Source of the DNA: Aaosphaeria pasadenensis
Taxonomy: Eukaryota; Ascomycota; Dothideomycetes; Pleosporales
Assembly (NCBI GenBank): GCA_022813625.1
Contig: JAKLMB010000012.1
Span: forward strand, 950,498-1,014,497
Direction of reading: 5' to 3'
Length of the DNA: 64,000 nucleotides
Shown: piece after piece, positions 21,947 to 34,069 of the stretch
Layout: every line of letters begins with the position of its first letter
Position numbering within the stretch: the first letter of the stretch is position 1
Translations under genes and position numbers: made by a program
The notes under the pieces: generated by a model
Seen by the model: only the letters and a program-made list of their open reading frames with translations
Told to the model about the DNA's origin: nothing
The model's database searches: none

Positions 21947-24900
21947 ATGGCGCGGGATGGCAGCAGGCGCTCTCTTCGCGGGCTAAATGCTAACAACACT
22001 CAAGACGTAGATATCACCCAGGTAGATTCACCTGAATCTGGCACAGGTATGTTTTCCAGTGAAATCATTCGATTCCTTCACTTCACCCTCGCCTGCACGG
22101 ACTAATATTTACTTATATCCACCAGCTTCACTCGCCACCTCCACAAAAACTCAAAGGAGCACAACAACCCGCAACTCTACCAGCAGGCGAACACGTACCT
22201 CTCGCATCACCGTAGCAAACTCTTCTGACGAGGAAGACACCGAGGCTATCGAACCAACCGAAACTACACTCGCTCCAAGCCGACAGCTTCTCAAGGAAGT
22301 CCGCATTCCTATCATGGCTCCCAAGAAGAGTGTCGTACCCTCACGTCCAAGGCTTCCGGTCGCGAATGGCTTCATGAACGATGCAGAAAGCTCATTGGAC
22401 TCGCACTCCTTCGACAATTCCGATTACGAGACCCCCGGTACAAGCATATCTACAACTCCCGCTCTACCATTGGGTCGCGGACGTCCAACACGCAAGAGCG
22501 GTCTCAGTGAGCTCAATGAACCCCTGAGCACGTCCTCCCGGAAGCGATCTCGGATTGTTATTGCAGACTCTGAGGATGAAGGTGGTGAAGATGCAATGGA
22601 TATGTCTCTTGACGCACAGTTGGCCAGGCAGATTCAAAAGGAAGAATACGCACAGGCAAATAAACGTCAGAAGTCTGGATATGAAGATGGGACTTCTTTC
22701 GTCGTCGATGATGATGATGATGATGATCTTAGTTCGGTCCCCTCAGAGATTGATGACCTATCTGACGAGCCACTCATGACAAAAGGAAAGGGCAAAGGCA
22801 AGGCTAAGGCGACGAAGAAAGCAAAGGGCAAAGGAAAGGCAAAAGTCGAGCAACGGCCCAGGGGTACAACATCTAGAAGGGCAGCATCCTCCAAGCAGCA
22901 GAATGGCGATGACTCGGATGCATTCGTGTCGGCTGATGAGCTTTTGTCAGGTGATGAGAGTGTCATACTTGGATCCAGTGGAGTCGAGTATGCTGAGGAC
23001 GATTATGTCGAAGACAACGATGCTGAAGATGGCGATAATGAGCCACTTATGATTGCATCACAACGATCCAAGACGGACAAAAGGCGGCGTCCAGTCCGTG
23101 CAGCCCGAGGCCAAAGGAAGACCAAGACCCTCACTGCCAAGGAGAGGAGGGAGAGGGATAACCGATTGGCCAGGTTCGCTCACATCGAGGATAAGTGGGA
23201 GCGAAAGAGAGCCATGAATCGTGAACGAGCAGAACAGAATCACCCGAAGCTGCTCAGTATGTGGGACGACCTGGCCAAGATTCCGGTGTTGGAAGTGCAG
23301 AAAGCCGAGCAGCCAAAGTCAATCAACAGGCGCCTGAAACCATTCCAACTTGAAGGGCTCAGCTGGCTGAAGCGACAGGAACAGACTGGCTACAAGGGAG
23401 GTCTGCTAGGAGATGAAATGGGTATGGGTAAAACCATTCAAGCAGTCTCACTGATCATGTCAGACTACCCAGTCAAAGAGCCTACCCTGGTTGTCGTACC
23501 GCCCGTTGCTCTCATGCAATGGACCAACGAGATCCGTGAATACACTGATGGCAAGCTCAATGTGCTTGTGTATCATGGCACCAATGCCAAGTGTAAGAAA
23601 ATGACTGTCAAAGATCTAAAGAAATTCGACGTCATCATGGTGTCCTACAACAGCCTGGAGTCTTTACATCGCAAGGAGACCAAGGGTTGGAGCCGCGGAG
23701 ACAATATAATCAAGGAAGCGTCGCCTCTTCATGCCATACATTATCACCGCCTCATCCTCGACGAGGCACATAGCATCAAGTCACGCGTCACAGGAGTGGC
23801 CAAGGCTTGCTTTGCACTGAAGGGAACTTACAAGTGGTGCTTGTCGGGTACACCTGTACAGAATCGAATTGGAGAGTTCTTCTCCCTTTTGAGGTTCCTG
23901 GAAGTCCGCCCTTTTGCAGATTACTTTTGCAGATCTTGCCCTTGCGAACAGCTCCATTGGCAAGTCGATGAGGAATATCTGTGTACTGCTTGTGGTCACG
24001 GAATGTCGGAGCATATCTCAGTCTTCAACCAAGAACTTCTTAATCCCATTACAGGCGATGACCCAGAGTTACGTGAAGACGCTCTCACGAAGCTTCACAT
24101 GATCACCGCTCGTATCATGCTTCGTCGCATGAAGCGGGATCACACTAATTCGATGGAGTTGCCCATGAAGGACATCGTCATTCACAATGAGTTCTTCAGC
24201 GCGGTTGAGCGAGATTTCTCTACATCCATCATGACAAACACATCACGCAAGTTCGACACCTACGTTGCACAGGGAGTCATGCTCAATAATTATGCCAACA
24301 TTTTCGGTTTGATCATGCAAATGCGACAGGTTGCCAACCATCCGGATCTGCTCCTAAAGAAGACTGCAGCAGAGGGCAGCCAGAACGTCTTTGTGTGCAA
24401 TATCTGTGACGAGCCTGCCGAGGACGCCATTCGCTCTCGCTGCCATCACGAGTTCTGTCGCGCCTGTGTGAAAGACTTCATGGAGACTTGCGAATCGTCT
24501 GGCATTGACGCAGACTGCCCGCGCTGCCACATTGGACTCTCGATCGACTTTGAGCAACCGGAACTCGAGCAAGATGAGGAGCAGGTCAAGAAGACGTCCA
24601 TCATCAATCGCATCAAGATGGAGAACTGGACCTCTTCGACCAAGATCGAGATGCTCGTGTACGACCTCTACAAGCTCCGAAGCAAGAAGCAGACCTTGAA
24701 GTCTATCGTCTTCAGCCAGTTCACATCAATGTTGCAGCTCATTGAGTGGCGCCTCCGCCGCGCTGGTTTCAACACCGTTATGTTAGATGGCAGCATGACA
24801 CCCGCCATGCGTCAAAAGAGCATCGAGCACTTCATGACAAACCCAGACGTCGAAGTTTTCCTCGTCTCCCTCAAAGCCGGCGGCGTAGCACTGAACCTGA

Positions 24901-25225
24901 CCGAAGCATCCCGCGTCTTCATCGTAGACCCGTAAGTTCAAACCCCTCCTCTAGCATTCCCCATCGACGACATTTCACTGACTCCAACAAAAACAGATGG
25001 TGGAACCCAGCCGCAGAATGGCAGTCCGCCGACCGCTGCCACCGCATCGGCCAGAAGCGACCCTGCGTCATCACCCGCCTCTGCATCGAAGACAGCGTCG
25101 AGTCGCGCATGGTCGCGCTCCAGGAGAAAAAGGCCGCCATGATCGCAGGCACCGTCAATAACGACAAGGTCGCCATGGACCGCCTCAGCCCCGAGGACCT
25201 GCAGTTTCTTTTCCGCGGCTCCTGA
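21947..25225 (+). CDS. RAD16: RAD16-like SNF2 ATPase/RING protein (global-genome nucleotide excision repair)
   Basis: Exons 21947-22046, 22126-24931 and 24997-25225 give 1,044 residues in phase. A long acidic/basic disordered N-terminus, with polyaspartate and a K/G/A-rich stretch, precedes the SNF2 core. Walker A is GDEMGMGKT (about residue 465) and the DEAH box is LILDEAHSIKSR (about 577). A C3HC4 RING (CNICDEPAEDAIRSRCHHEF...CPRC, about 795-835) sits between the two helicase halves, the arrangement of Rad16/Rad5. The C-terminal half has VFSQFTSMLQLIEWRL, LDGSMTPAMRQ, SLKAGGVALNLTEAS and RCHRIGQKRPC. Rad16 acts with Rad7 in an E3 ligase/translocase complex that opens chromatin for repair of untranscribed DNA. 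There is no HIRAN domain, so it is not Rad5. Confidence 0.95.
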
Positions 25226-27602
25226 AATGCCATTACTCCACACTCCACCCCAAACAAAACAGAGCGGAAAAGAAACTTTTTCCATTTTTCTTCTCTGACC
25301 TGTTCTCTAGCAGCAATAAGTGTGCTTATTAAAGCAAAAAAGAGTATTGGTGATGTCATGGGAAGCTTGCGGAGTTGTTTCGGGGAAATCGGGTGTGTTC
25401 CGTATGATACATCATGACTAGTTTTTCTTCTTCTCTTACCATGGAGTTTTAGAGGAAAAGAGAGGGGAAGGGAGAGACTATTACGACCCACCTATTCACG
25501 ATACATGATTTTTCTTTTTTGTTAAGGGCTACTAAGGTTTAGGTGTATTCGGGGCGGACTTGCCTGTTCATGAGGGAGGAGTTTTTCCACGGGCTGTCTG
25601 GCGTATTCCAAGGTCAACCCATTTAGAATGGGTGGTAAGACCTCTTTACGACGGATGGATGCTAGGTACACTTTATGTACGTCGTATGTATAATTCACAT
25701 GTTTAAATTTTGTACAAAGGTTTCCAAAAAATCATGGGTGAAGATATTGTATTGTTGGTTGTTGATTACTACGAATTATGTTCATCGCAACAGCACAGCT
25801 CTACGTTAAGTATGGAGAGTAGTTGGACTAAAATAACATACGAAGTACACAGCAGTGCACTGATCGAATCTGTCAGGTACACCCGGCCAGTCCGAAAAAC
25901 AAGAAGTTAAGGTTAGTTGAATGTATTGCACGAGTTTCGAGTTACCTAGGCAAAGGCCAAAACCATAACGGCTAAGCGTGCGATGCATGCATGCAAGATT
26001 TCGTAAAATGTGTGTGACCTGCTTTTCCCCAGATTCCGAGAAAAACTTGGCCTTTGCTTGCATATGTACCCGAGAGAAGGGGCTGGCTGCTGCGCGTGCA
26101 ACTCACGTCAACGGGCCGGCTGATCGCAACATGCTTGAACTTTTTCGTGTATCTCCGAGATAATGGGGGATTTCTGTTTTGCCCATTGCTATTTTAATTT
26201 TTGGGAGTTATCTTTCCTGTGGAGGGCTTAGCGTGATTTAGATCCGAGACTTCCTATCTCGATTCTTGGATATCTTAAAAGGACTGGGACGCCTCCATCT
26301 TTGATAATTATTTGAGAACATGCAGTTTGGACAGATTGGAAAGATGAAGCAGTGAAGAAAAGAGTATATAGGCAAATCCGCGGCGTCCGAGGAGAAAGTC
26401 GAAGTCGTTATTTGGTTCGGCACTTGGCGGGCCATGTTGTTACGTCAAGGAAACTCTCCCTTTGGTTCGCGTAAGGACGGGAACCTTTTTGGAATTCAAT
26501 GGATTGATCAGATCGTCATCATCACCGTCCGAGGTGCTTTTTGAGATGTACACATGTATGCGATGTCATATACACGGGGCGGTTCTAGGTACTTTCGTAG
26601 GTTGATTAGTTGATCTTTGTTTACCGCGCTTGCGCAGTATTTGTTAGTTAGCTTGATTGATTTGATTTTCCGCGCTCTCCTTCTCTTTCTGCTGCACTTC
26701 CCCGGCACAGGTAAGCCGCGTGCAACCTACCCGTGACCTTGTGATGTTTGATGTACCTTTTTTTGTTACCTTTAGTGTAGTGGTAGTTACATATGTGGAT
26801 ATTGGTGGTAAATCAGTAAGCGTAAGGATTACGTTCGGTCTGCGGGAAGGATGGACGAAACCCCTTCTTTTTGCGAGTTTACTCCGCTTTCTCTTTCGCT
26901 GGCCTGGTGGAGGATGAGTAGCTTCGTTTCTGGTTGTCGCTCGCCGCGTGCGTATGTGCAACGACAGGGTACCTAATTAGTGTTTTTTCCCTCTGTCTGA
27001 CGGAAAAGAAGGTCCTTGTTGTAAATGACGCGAGCGAGTGAGGAGGGGGCGCTGTCTTTTATGGCTCGTTGATATTCCTTCTTCCTGCGTATTATACTTG
27101 ACCTCTGTCTTCATCAACAACTTAATACCGGTTTACTGTGTCTGTGTCTGTGTCTGTGCCCATTATTGTTTTGTGGCAATTGTTCTCTTTCTGGATACCC
27201 TACCTCCCGTCTTCGAGTCTTCAACATTGTTGGAAAGCGAAACCTCCTTGTGTTTGTTTTACCATACCGGATTCTCAAAGCTATACCGTTATATCCGGGG
27301 TGTCAAGTCGCTGCATGCATCCTGGTTGCTCATTCGCCTCCTGATATAATACCTGAGCAAGGTATCTCCGAACGTAATACTCCGGAGGTGTCATCGTTGT
27401 CGTTGTCGCTGTCGCTGTGCAGCTGGTATTGGATTAATCCGTGCCATACATACCTCTTTCCTTTTTCCTTGACGACGGAAAGAAAGGCACGATAGCTTCA
27501 CGATAATATTACACTCACCTACTCTTTTCCATCGTCTTCTCAGGGAGAGACATACCATCCACGATTCGCCATCGTCGCCACCACCACCACATCAACAACA
27601 CA
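25226..27602. other. Long intergenic region (2.4 kb)
   Basis: This spans the 3' end of RAD16 to the HPP-family gene. Open frames overlap on both strands without motifs. A short GTGTCT repeat lies at 27138-27160 and CCACCA repeats precede the next start. The length suggests a long 5' leader or an untranslated RNA, but nothing could be named. Confidence 0.5.
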
Positions 27603-28708
27603 ATGAAGTCAATACTATCGCGAACCCATGAATGGGATCTCGACATCGACCATTATCTCAATAGGATCATCCCACCATCACCCTTACCCCACTTCCCCAA
27701 ACCCATAGCGCGATTCCTGGGGTATAGGAAGAAGCAGAGGCAGGATGTGGGTAACGTGATGGGTGCTTTCTGGTCTTGTCTGGGTGCATTTTGCGGCCTC
27801 GCAGTCGTAGCTGCTGTGTTCAACAACACGCCGAGTATTAGGGACCATCATGCTCCCTTGATCGCTTCATTCGTAAGTCGTCCCCTTACCTTCATCAACG
27901 TGTATCGCCGCAGTGTCCCAAGATAGGTCGGAAAGAGGAAAGAATGTCGAGCTGACTCTAGAACCAACAGGGAGCATCCGCAATCCTCGAATACAACACA
28001 GTCCGGTCACCACTAGGCCAACCACGCAACGCCCTCCTAGGTCACACCTTCTCCGCCATAATCGGCGTGGGCATCACCAAGTTGTTCAAACTGCACTCGG
28101 ACTGGGAGTCCATTCAATGGATCGCGGCAGCGGTGTCGTGCGGCGTTGCCTCAGCGGTGATGCTAATCACTGGGACAGTGCATCCTCCCGGCGGTGCTTC
28201 GGCCGTCATCGCCGCCACTGTGCCCGTCTTCACAGAGATGGGGTGGTTTTTCGTCGGGCTCGTCATGTACGGGTGCACGCTGATGCTGGCGGTTGCCCTG
28301 GTGCTGAATAACATCCAGAGACAGTTTCCCCTGTACTGGTGGACGCCACTGGATCTGCGCAAGGCCAAGGCGAAGGACATGGAGACCTGGCCTGATGCGA
28401 AAGGTGCTCTTGAACAGAGGAGGACGAATGAGAACGATGATGATGAGACGGTTGAGGGAAGTGAGGATGGTCGAACGGTGATTGGAGAGAAGCAAAGCAG
28501 CCAGGGGGAGATTAGCATCTCGGCGTACGAGGTCTTGGTTCCAAAGGACTTGTCGTTGAATCAGGAGGAGACGAGGTTGTTGGAGAGCTTGCGGGATAGG
28601 TTGAGGAAGAGAAGGCAAGGGGATGGAGGGGAAAGTGAGAGGAGTCTGGAGATGGTGCAGAGTCGGGGCGCTGCGAGCGATGGGAGTGGGTCGACATTGG
28701 GGCCTTAG
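27603..28708 (+). CDS. HPP-family integral membrane protein
   Basis: Two exons (27603-27872, 27971-28708) give 335 residues in phase. Four hydrophobic segments occupy about residues 55-205, with family landmarks HHAPLIASFGASAILEYN, QPRNALLGHTFSAIIGV, TGTVHPPGGASAVIAA (the HPP signature) and LNNIQRQFPLYWW. The remainder is a hydrophilic, acidic C-terminus. HPP proteins are four-helix membrane proteins; a plant member imports nitrite into plastids and the fungal role is unclear. The 3' half uses many G-ending codons, unlike the C-rich 5' half of exon 2. Confidence 0.9.
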
Positions 28709-29849
28709 AGAGGGAAGGTGCTCCTGGTGATTGTTGAGGGGATTGAAATTTCCATGTTTTAGCGTTTACGGCCTTGGGATGCTGTGCTTCCATCTCTTTT
28801 CTTTTAATTTTTTACGAACCCCGTGGGGATTGAGTCCGATATATGGCTGCTGCTGGGCTTATCTGTATCCACGATGCCCGCGGAGAATGGTCGTTTCCGG
28901 GGTTGGGGGACGATATGGTCAACGACCAAGGCAGAAGAACAAAAAGTAGTTCATGCCCAAACGAAATAATAATTCGAATGAATTATTCTCGAGTGCCGTA
29001 TGAATTCTGTGAAGCATTATGTATTTAGTTTTCGTGGGAGTGTCTTGTTCTTATTGCGCGTGGAATAGAGAGGTGTTAAGGCTGTCGGTAGTCCGTCGTA
29101 GTGTGGGATTGTCCTTATCTCTGACTTCCAGTGATTCGTCTGGTTATTGCCCCCAATTCCACCTCAGTGCCTCCACACTTGATAAGACACCCCTGTACGG
29201 CCCATAACCATAACAGTAACCATAATTAATTATAATGATAATCATAGGGGACGGGATGGTTTCCTTCTTAGTAGTTCCAAAATTCTTATGAGGATAATAG
29301 TGGTTAACCAAGGCAAATGGGTCATATATTCTTGATACATTTCTCGAGAATGGAAGAGTCTGTGAATGGTGACTTCTGATTGGCCTGGATATGTCTTTCC
29401 TTGTTACTCTGGGGTTTGATTCAAATGAGGAGCTCTGATTGGTCAGATTCTACTGTGGCGAAGGGCTTACCCAGTGTTACCGAAAAATGCTGGGACCGGC
29501 GTTTTCTCTACGAAGACATAGATTTTTCCATTTCTTCCTCTTTGTACTATAATAAACCATTCCTCCCCAGCTCAAACATTTTGAATACTGCCTACACTTT
29601 CCATCAGTCATTTTGATACCCCTTTTCATTTGGAAAAAGACAAACCAAAATAATACACTGTTGTTGCGCTTTTCCCTTAAGGCGCATCTCATCCCGGATT
29701 TCTACTTTTTTTATCGATAGAGGGGTGGCTTAGCGGGGCAACCTGACGTCGGGAGCCAACACTTCGAAATTTCTTTCTTCTAACACGCCGAAGCCCATTC
29801 AACCCTTCCCCCATCCTCAACCTCATCCTACATACACTCTCTTTTCATC
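28709..29849. other. Intergenic region between HPP gene and ARB1
   Basis: 1.1 kb without a recognised gene. It includes a TAAT-rich patch at 29205-29255. C/T-rich sequence before 29850 fits the ARB1 promoter. Confidence 0.55.
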
Positions 29850-31828
29850 ATGGTTTCCGCTTCAAAAGCTGCCCGCCAGGCCAAGCGCGCTGCCGATGGT
29901 AAAGAGCCCAAGAAGACCGCCGCTTCCAAGGTTTCCTCCCGTGCCGCTTCCAAGAACGCCTCCAAGGCTTCCTCAGTCGACGGCGACGATGACCGCGCTA
30001 TCGACCTCGATCTGAACGAGGACGTAAAGAAGCTTCAGCTCCAGGAGGACAAGTTCGGTCTCTCTGACCGTGTCACCACTGGTGTGCTCTCCTCCCTCGA
30101 AGCCAGCCGCGACGTCAAGATCACCGCCGCCTCCCTCGTGTTCCACGGCCGTGTCCTCTTCAACGATACCACACTCGAAGTCACCTACGGACGTCGATAT
30201 GGATTGCTCGGTGAGAACGGTTGCGGAAAGTCGACCCTCCTCAAGGCCATCGACAAGCGCGAGTTCCCCTTCCCAGACCACATCGACATCTACCTGTTGA
30301 ACGAGGGTGCCCCCGCCACCGAGTTGGGTGCCTTGGAATGGGTTGTCCGTGAGGCCGAGAACGAGCTGGCTCGTTTGGAGAAGCTTGCTGAGGACATCCT
30401 CGAGAGGGATGGCCCAGAGAGCCCGCTTTTGGATGAATTGTACGAGGTAAGTTGATGCCATCACCCCTATACAGAATTTTCAATGGGCGAATTACTAACT
30501 GTCCGACAGCGTCAAGAGAGCATGGATCCCTCCACTTTCCACACCCGTGCATCGCTCATTCTCACTGGTCTCGGTTTCAACAAGAAGACCATCAACAAGA
30601 AGACCAAGGACATGTCCGGAGGTTGGCGTATGCGTGTTGCCCTCGGAAAGGCTCTCTTTGTCAAGCCCTCGCTCCTCTTGCTCGATGACCCCACCGCCCA
30701 TTTGGATCTCGAGGCCTGTGTGTGGTTGGAGGAGTACCTCATGAAGTGGGACCGCACGCTCATCCTCGTCTCCCACTCTATGGATTTCTTGAACGGTGTC
30801 TGCACAAACATGATTGACATGCGCATGAAGCAGCTCATCTACTACGGTGGTAACTACGACTCCTACATCAAGACCCGTACCGAGCAGGAAGTCAACCAGA
30901 TGAAGGCATACGAGAAGCAGCAGGACGAAATCAAGCACATCAAGAAGTTCATTGCTTCTGCCGGTACGTACGCCAACTTGGTCCGACAGGCCAAGTCCCG
31001 TCAGAAGATCTTGGACAAGATGGAGGCAGATGGTTTCATCGAGCCCGTCATTCCTGACCGTGTCTTCACTTTCCGTTTCGCCGATGTCGAGAAGCTTCCC
31101 CCGCCTGTGTTGTCTCTTGACGACGTCACTTTCTCCTACTCCGGCAAGGCCGAGGACAACCTGTACGAGAACTTGGACTTCGGTGTCGACATGGACTCCC
31201 GTACCGCCCTCGTCGGCCCCAACGGTGTTGGTAAATCGACCCTGCTCCGTATTTTCACTGGAAAGCTCTCGCCCACCTCCGGTACCGTCTCCCGCCACAC
31301 CCACTTGAAGCTCGGCATGTACAGCCAGCACTCTGCCGAGCAGCTTGACCTCACAAAGTCCTCCCTTGACTTCGTCCGTGACAAGTTCTCCCACATCAGC
31401 CAGGACTACCAGTACTGGAGACAGCAGCTCGGTCGCTATGGTCTCAGCGGTGAGGGCCAGACTGCCAAGATGGGTACCCTTTCCGAGGGTCAGAAGAGCA
31501 GAATTGTGTTCGCTCTGTTGGCCATCGAGAGCCCCAACATGTTGTTGCTCGACGAGCCTACCAACGGTCTCGATATCCCCACTATTGACAGTTTGGCAGA
31601 TGCCATCAACGCTTTCAGCGGTGGTGTTGTCGTTGTGTCTCACGATTTCAGGTTAGTTTCCCCACGTTCCCAATTCGCAAGATGATACTAACTTCCACCA
31701 GATTGCTTGACAAGATTGCAAAGGACATCATGGTCTGCGAGCACAAGACCGTCCGACGATGGGAAGGCAGCATCGGAGAGTACAAGAACCATCTCCGCAA
31801 GAAGATGAAGTCCACTGGTGCTGTTTAA
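29850..31828 (+). CDS. ARB1: ARB1-like ABCF ATPase (ribosome biogenesis)
   Basis: Exons 29850-30446, 30510-31651 and 31702-31828 give 621 residues in phase, the family's usual length. A lysine/alanine-rich N-terminus is followed by LSDRVTTGVLSSLEASRDVK, characteristic of Arb1/ABCF2. Two ABC modules lack membrane segments. The first has GENGCGKST (about residue 122), signature MSGGWRMRVALGKAL and LLLLDDPTAHLD. The second has GPNGVGKST (about 434), LSEGQKSRIVFALL and MLLLDEPTNGLDI. The linker includes FIASAGTYANLVRQAKSRQK. Yeast Arb1 shuttles between nucleus and cytosol and is needed for 40S and 60S subunit maturation. Codon use is strongly biased to C-ending codons, as expected for a highly expressed gene. 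Confidence 0.95.
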
Positions 31829-32410
31829 GAGTTTTGTCTTGTTTCTTCTTTTTAAAAGCAAAAGTTGTTCCAAAATTGCATTCTGCCTCCCCCAGACACG
31901 AGACAGACGCTTGCGAAGGACTTCGAAAGGAATTTGGCCCAGAGGTAGACCCTAGGGATACGACTGCAGGTAGGGCCAGCAGCTCTTCGTGGCCTGCTTC
32001 GGACAGTCTTCTGCACTAGTTACATGCTCGGTGGAGACATCTGGATATTCCCGTTGATAACGGGTGCATTGGGGGTTAGAGGAGTTTTATAGAAGTATGA
32101 TTATGAACAAAAATGACATGCTCATAGAAATTAGATTTTCTGTCTCTACTCTGCCATGTGGTTTGTACTTTCCGTGACGTACCCAAAAGATGATGTCGAA
32201 TGTGTGACGCTCGGACCCGGTCCGGAGGTATTGTCGCTAGCCCCGCAAGGTTGACCTCACCTTGAACCTTTCCTCGAGTCGACTTCAACAATACCTCCCA
32301 CACAGCCTAGACATACGCTTGTCTCAAGAAAACACTATATCCTCCGAGTCAAGTAGATCCAGCTCCCAGTCTCTATCCAGAACGAACCTTCCCCTCCCAT
32401 CTTGCCCACC
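31829..32410. other. Intergenic region between ARB1 and GID9
   Basis: About 580 bp holding the ARB1 3' flank and the GID9 promoter. No gene was seen. Confidence 0.6.
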
Positions 32411-33872
32411 ATGGCAGAGCTCACCACCACGAAGCTCAATGCGGAATCGCATCTCCTACTGGTAAACCACCCACCACCCACCATCCCCCCCAAAAACCCC
32501 CAAATCTAACAAGAAAACCCCCTTCCTCAGGACCAACCCCTCCTCCGCATGCCCTACAACCTCTCCCGGCAAAACTTCAAGTCCGCGCAGCGAGTCCTCG
32601 AACACAACACGACCTCCATAACAGCCTCGCTCGCTGCCACCATGAAAGCCACCTCCAAGCCGGACGCCAAGACGCTCTCCGACATGGACGCCATGATCAC
32701 AAAGATGCAGACGCTCAAGCGCAAACTCGAGAACCTGCACGAGGAGGAGAAACGGCTGAACCGCGCGAGCAAAGCACGGGTCCAACACCTGCAGGACCTG
32801 TACGAGGTGCAGAGCCTGGTCGACGTCAAGTACGACGAGTGGAGCCGGACGAGGCTGTCAAGGCTGCTGGGGGACTACCTGCTGAGGTCGGGGTACACGG
32901 ATAGTGCGGCGCAGTTGGCGGCGGAGAAGGGGATTGGGGAGTTGGTGGATGTGGATGCGTTTGTGGCGTGTAAGCGGATTGAGAAGAGTTTGACCGAGGG
33001 GAGGAGTACGGCGCCGGCGTTGGCGTGGTGTAAGGAGAATGGGCAGTTGTTGAAGAAGATGGGGGGCGGGTTGGAGTTTGAGTTGAGGTTGCAGCAGTAT
33101 GTTGAGTTGGTTAGGCAGGGTCATGAGGCGCTGAGGGGGGATATCGATATGAGTATGGGTGGTGGGTTCGAGGGTGGGGTGCAGGTTGATGTGGACGATG
33201 CTGCGGGAGGTGTTTCGACGGGTAGAAGTGTTGGGGAGCAGAAGTTGGTGGAGGCAAGGACACATGCGAAGAAGTTCCTGAGCAGTACGGGCGATTTCGA
33301 GATTCTTGGGAAAGCGGCGGGTCTGCTTGCATATCGGCCCTGGGACAATGTGGAACCATATGCGGTAAGTTCTGATTCCTATCGACTATAAGACGAGCTG
33401 CCGTTTCATCATGCTAACACAACGAATACAGTCCCTATATGCACCCTCACGCTGGTCCTATTTAGCGACCCTCTTCGTCAACACGCACCACAACCTCTTC
33501 TCCCTCCCCCCACGGCCTCTCCTGCACATCGCCCTTAGCGCTGGCCTGTCCGCACTGAAGACGCCGTCCTGCCACTCCGCCTACACCTCCTCCTCGTCCA
33601 ACGCCAATTCCTCCACCTCGGTAGTCTGCCCGATCTGCTCCACCGAACTCAACGAGCTCGCACGCAACGTCCCCTACGCACACCACACGAAGAGCATCGT
33701 GGAGCACGACCCCGTGGTGCTCCCCAACGGCAGGGTGTACGGCCGGCAGACGCTGCAGTCGTTCAACGACAAGGTCGGTACTGAACCCGGGTGGGTCAAG
33801 GATCCGGCCGGGGGCGTCACCGACGAGGAGATCTGGCGAGAGAGCGAGGTCAGGAAGGTGTTTATCATGTAG
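32411..33872 (+). CDS. GID9: GID9/FYV10 (MAEA-like) subunit of the GID/CTLH E3 ubiquitin ligase
   Basis: Exons 32411-32461, 32531-33364 and 33432-33872 give 441 residues in phase. The N-terminus MAELTTTKLNAESHLLLDQP and RQNFKSAQRVLE match Fyv10/MAEA. A coiled coil lies near residues 75-110, then a LisH-like stretch (RLLGDYLLRSGYTDSAAQL) and CTLH segments (ALAWCKENGQLLKK, LEFELRLQQYVELV). The C-terminal degenerate RING is VVCPICSTELNELA, PYAHHTKS and DPVVLPNGRVYGRQTL. In yeast this subunit pairs with Gid2 to ubiquitylate gluconeogenic enzymes when glucose returns. Codon third positions change from C to G inside exon 2 and return to C at exon 3. Confidence 0.94.
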
Positions 33873-34069
33873 ATTGCCTCCGGGCTTCGTGCGTGTTGTA
33901 ACATACATCCTCGTGTACATTTTCCGAATCCCTTTTTCCGGTTTAGATTATTGGCCTTCTTTTAGTAATACCAGCGAGGCGTTTTAGGACGACGGTGGGA
34001 ATATGGCGAGCGAGCGGCGCCTCGAGCCTCAGTTATCAAATGCAAACTCATCTTTTCTCTTCAATCAAT

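Noticed and set aside
30495..31643. 382-codon minus-strand open frame
   Set aside because: It is the antisense shadow of ARB1, produced by strong C-ending codon bias; no motifs.
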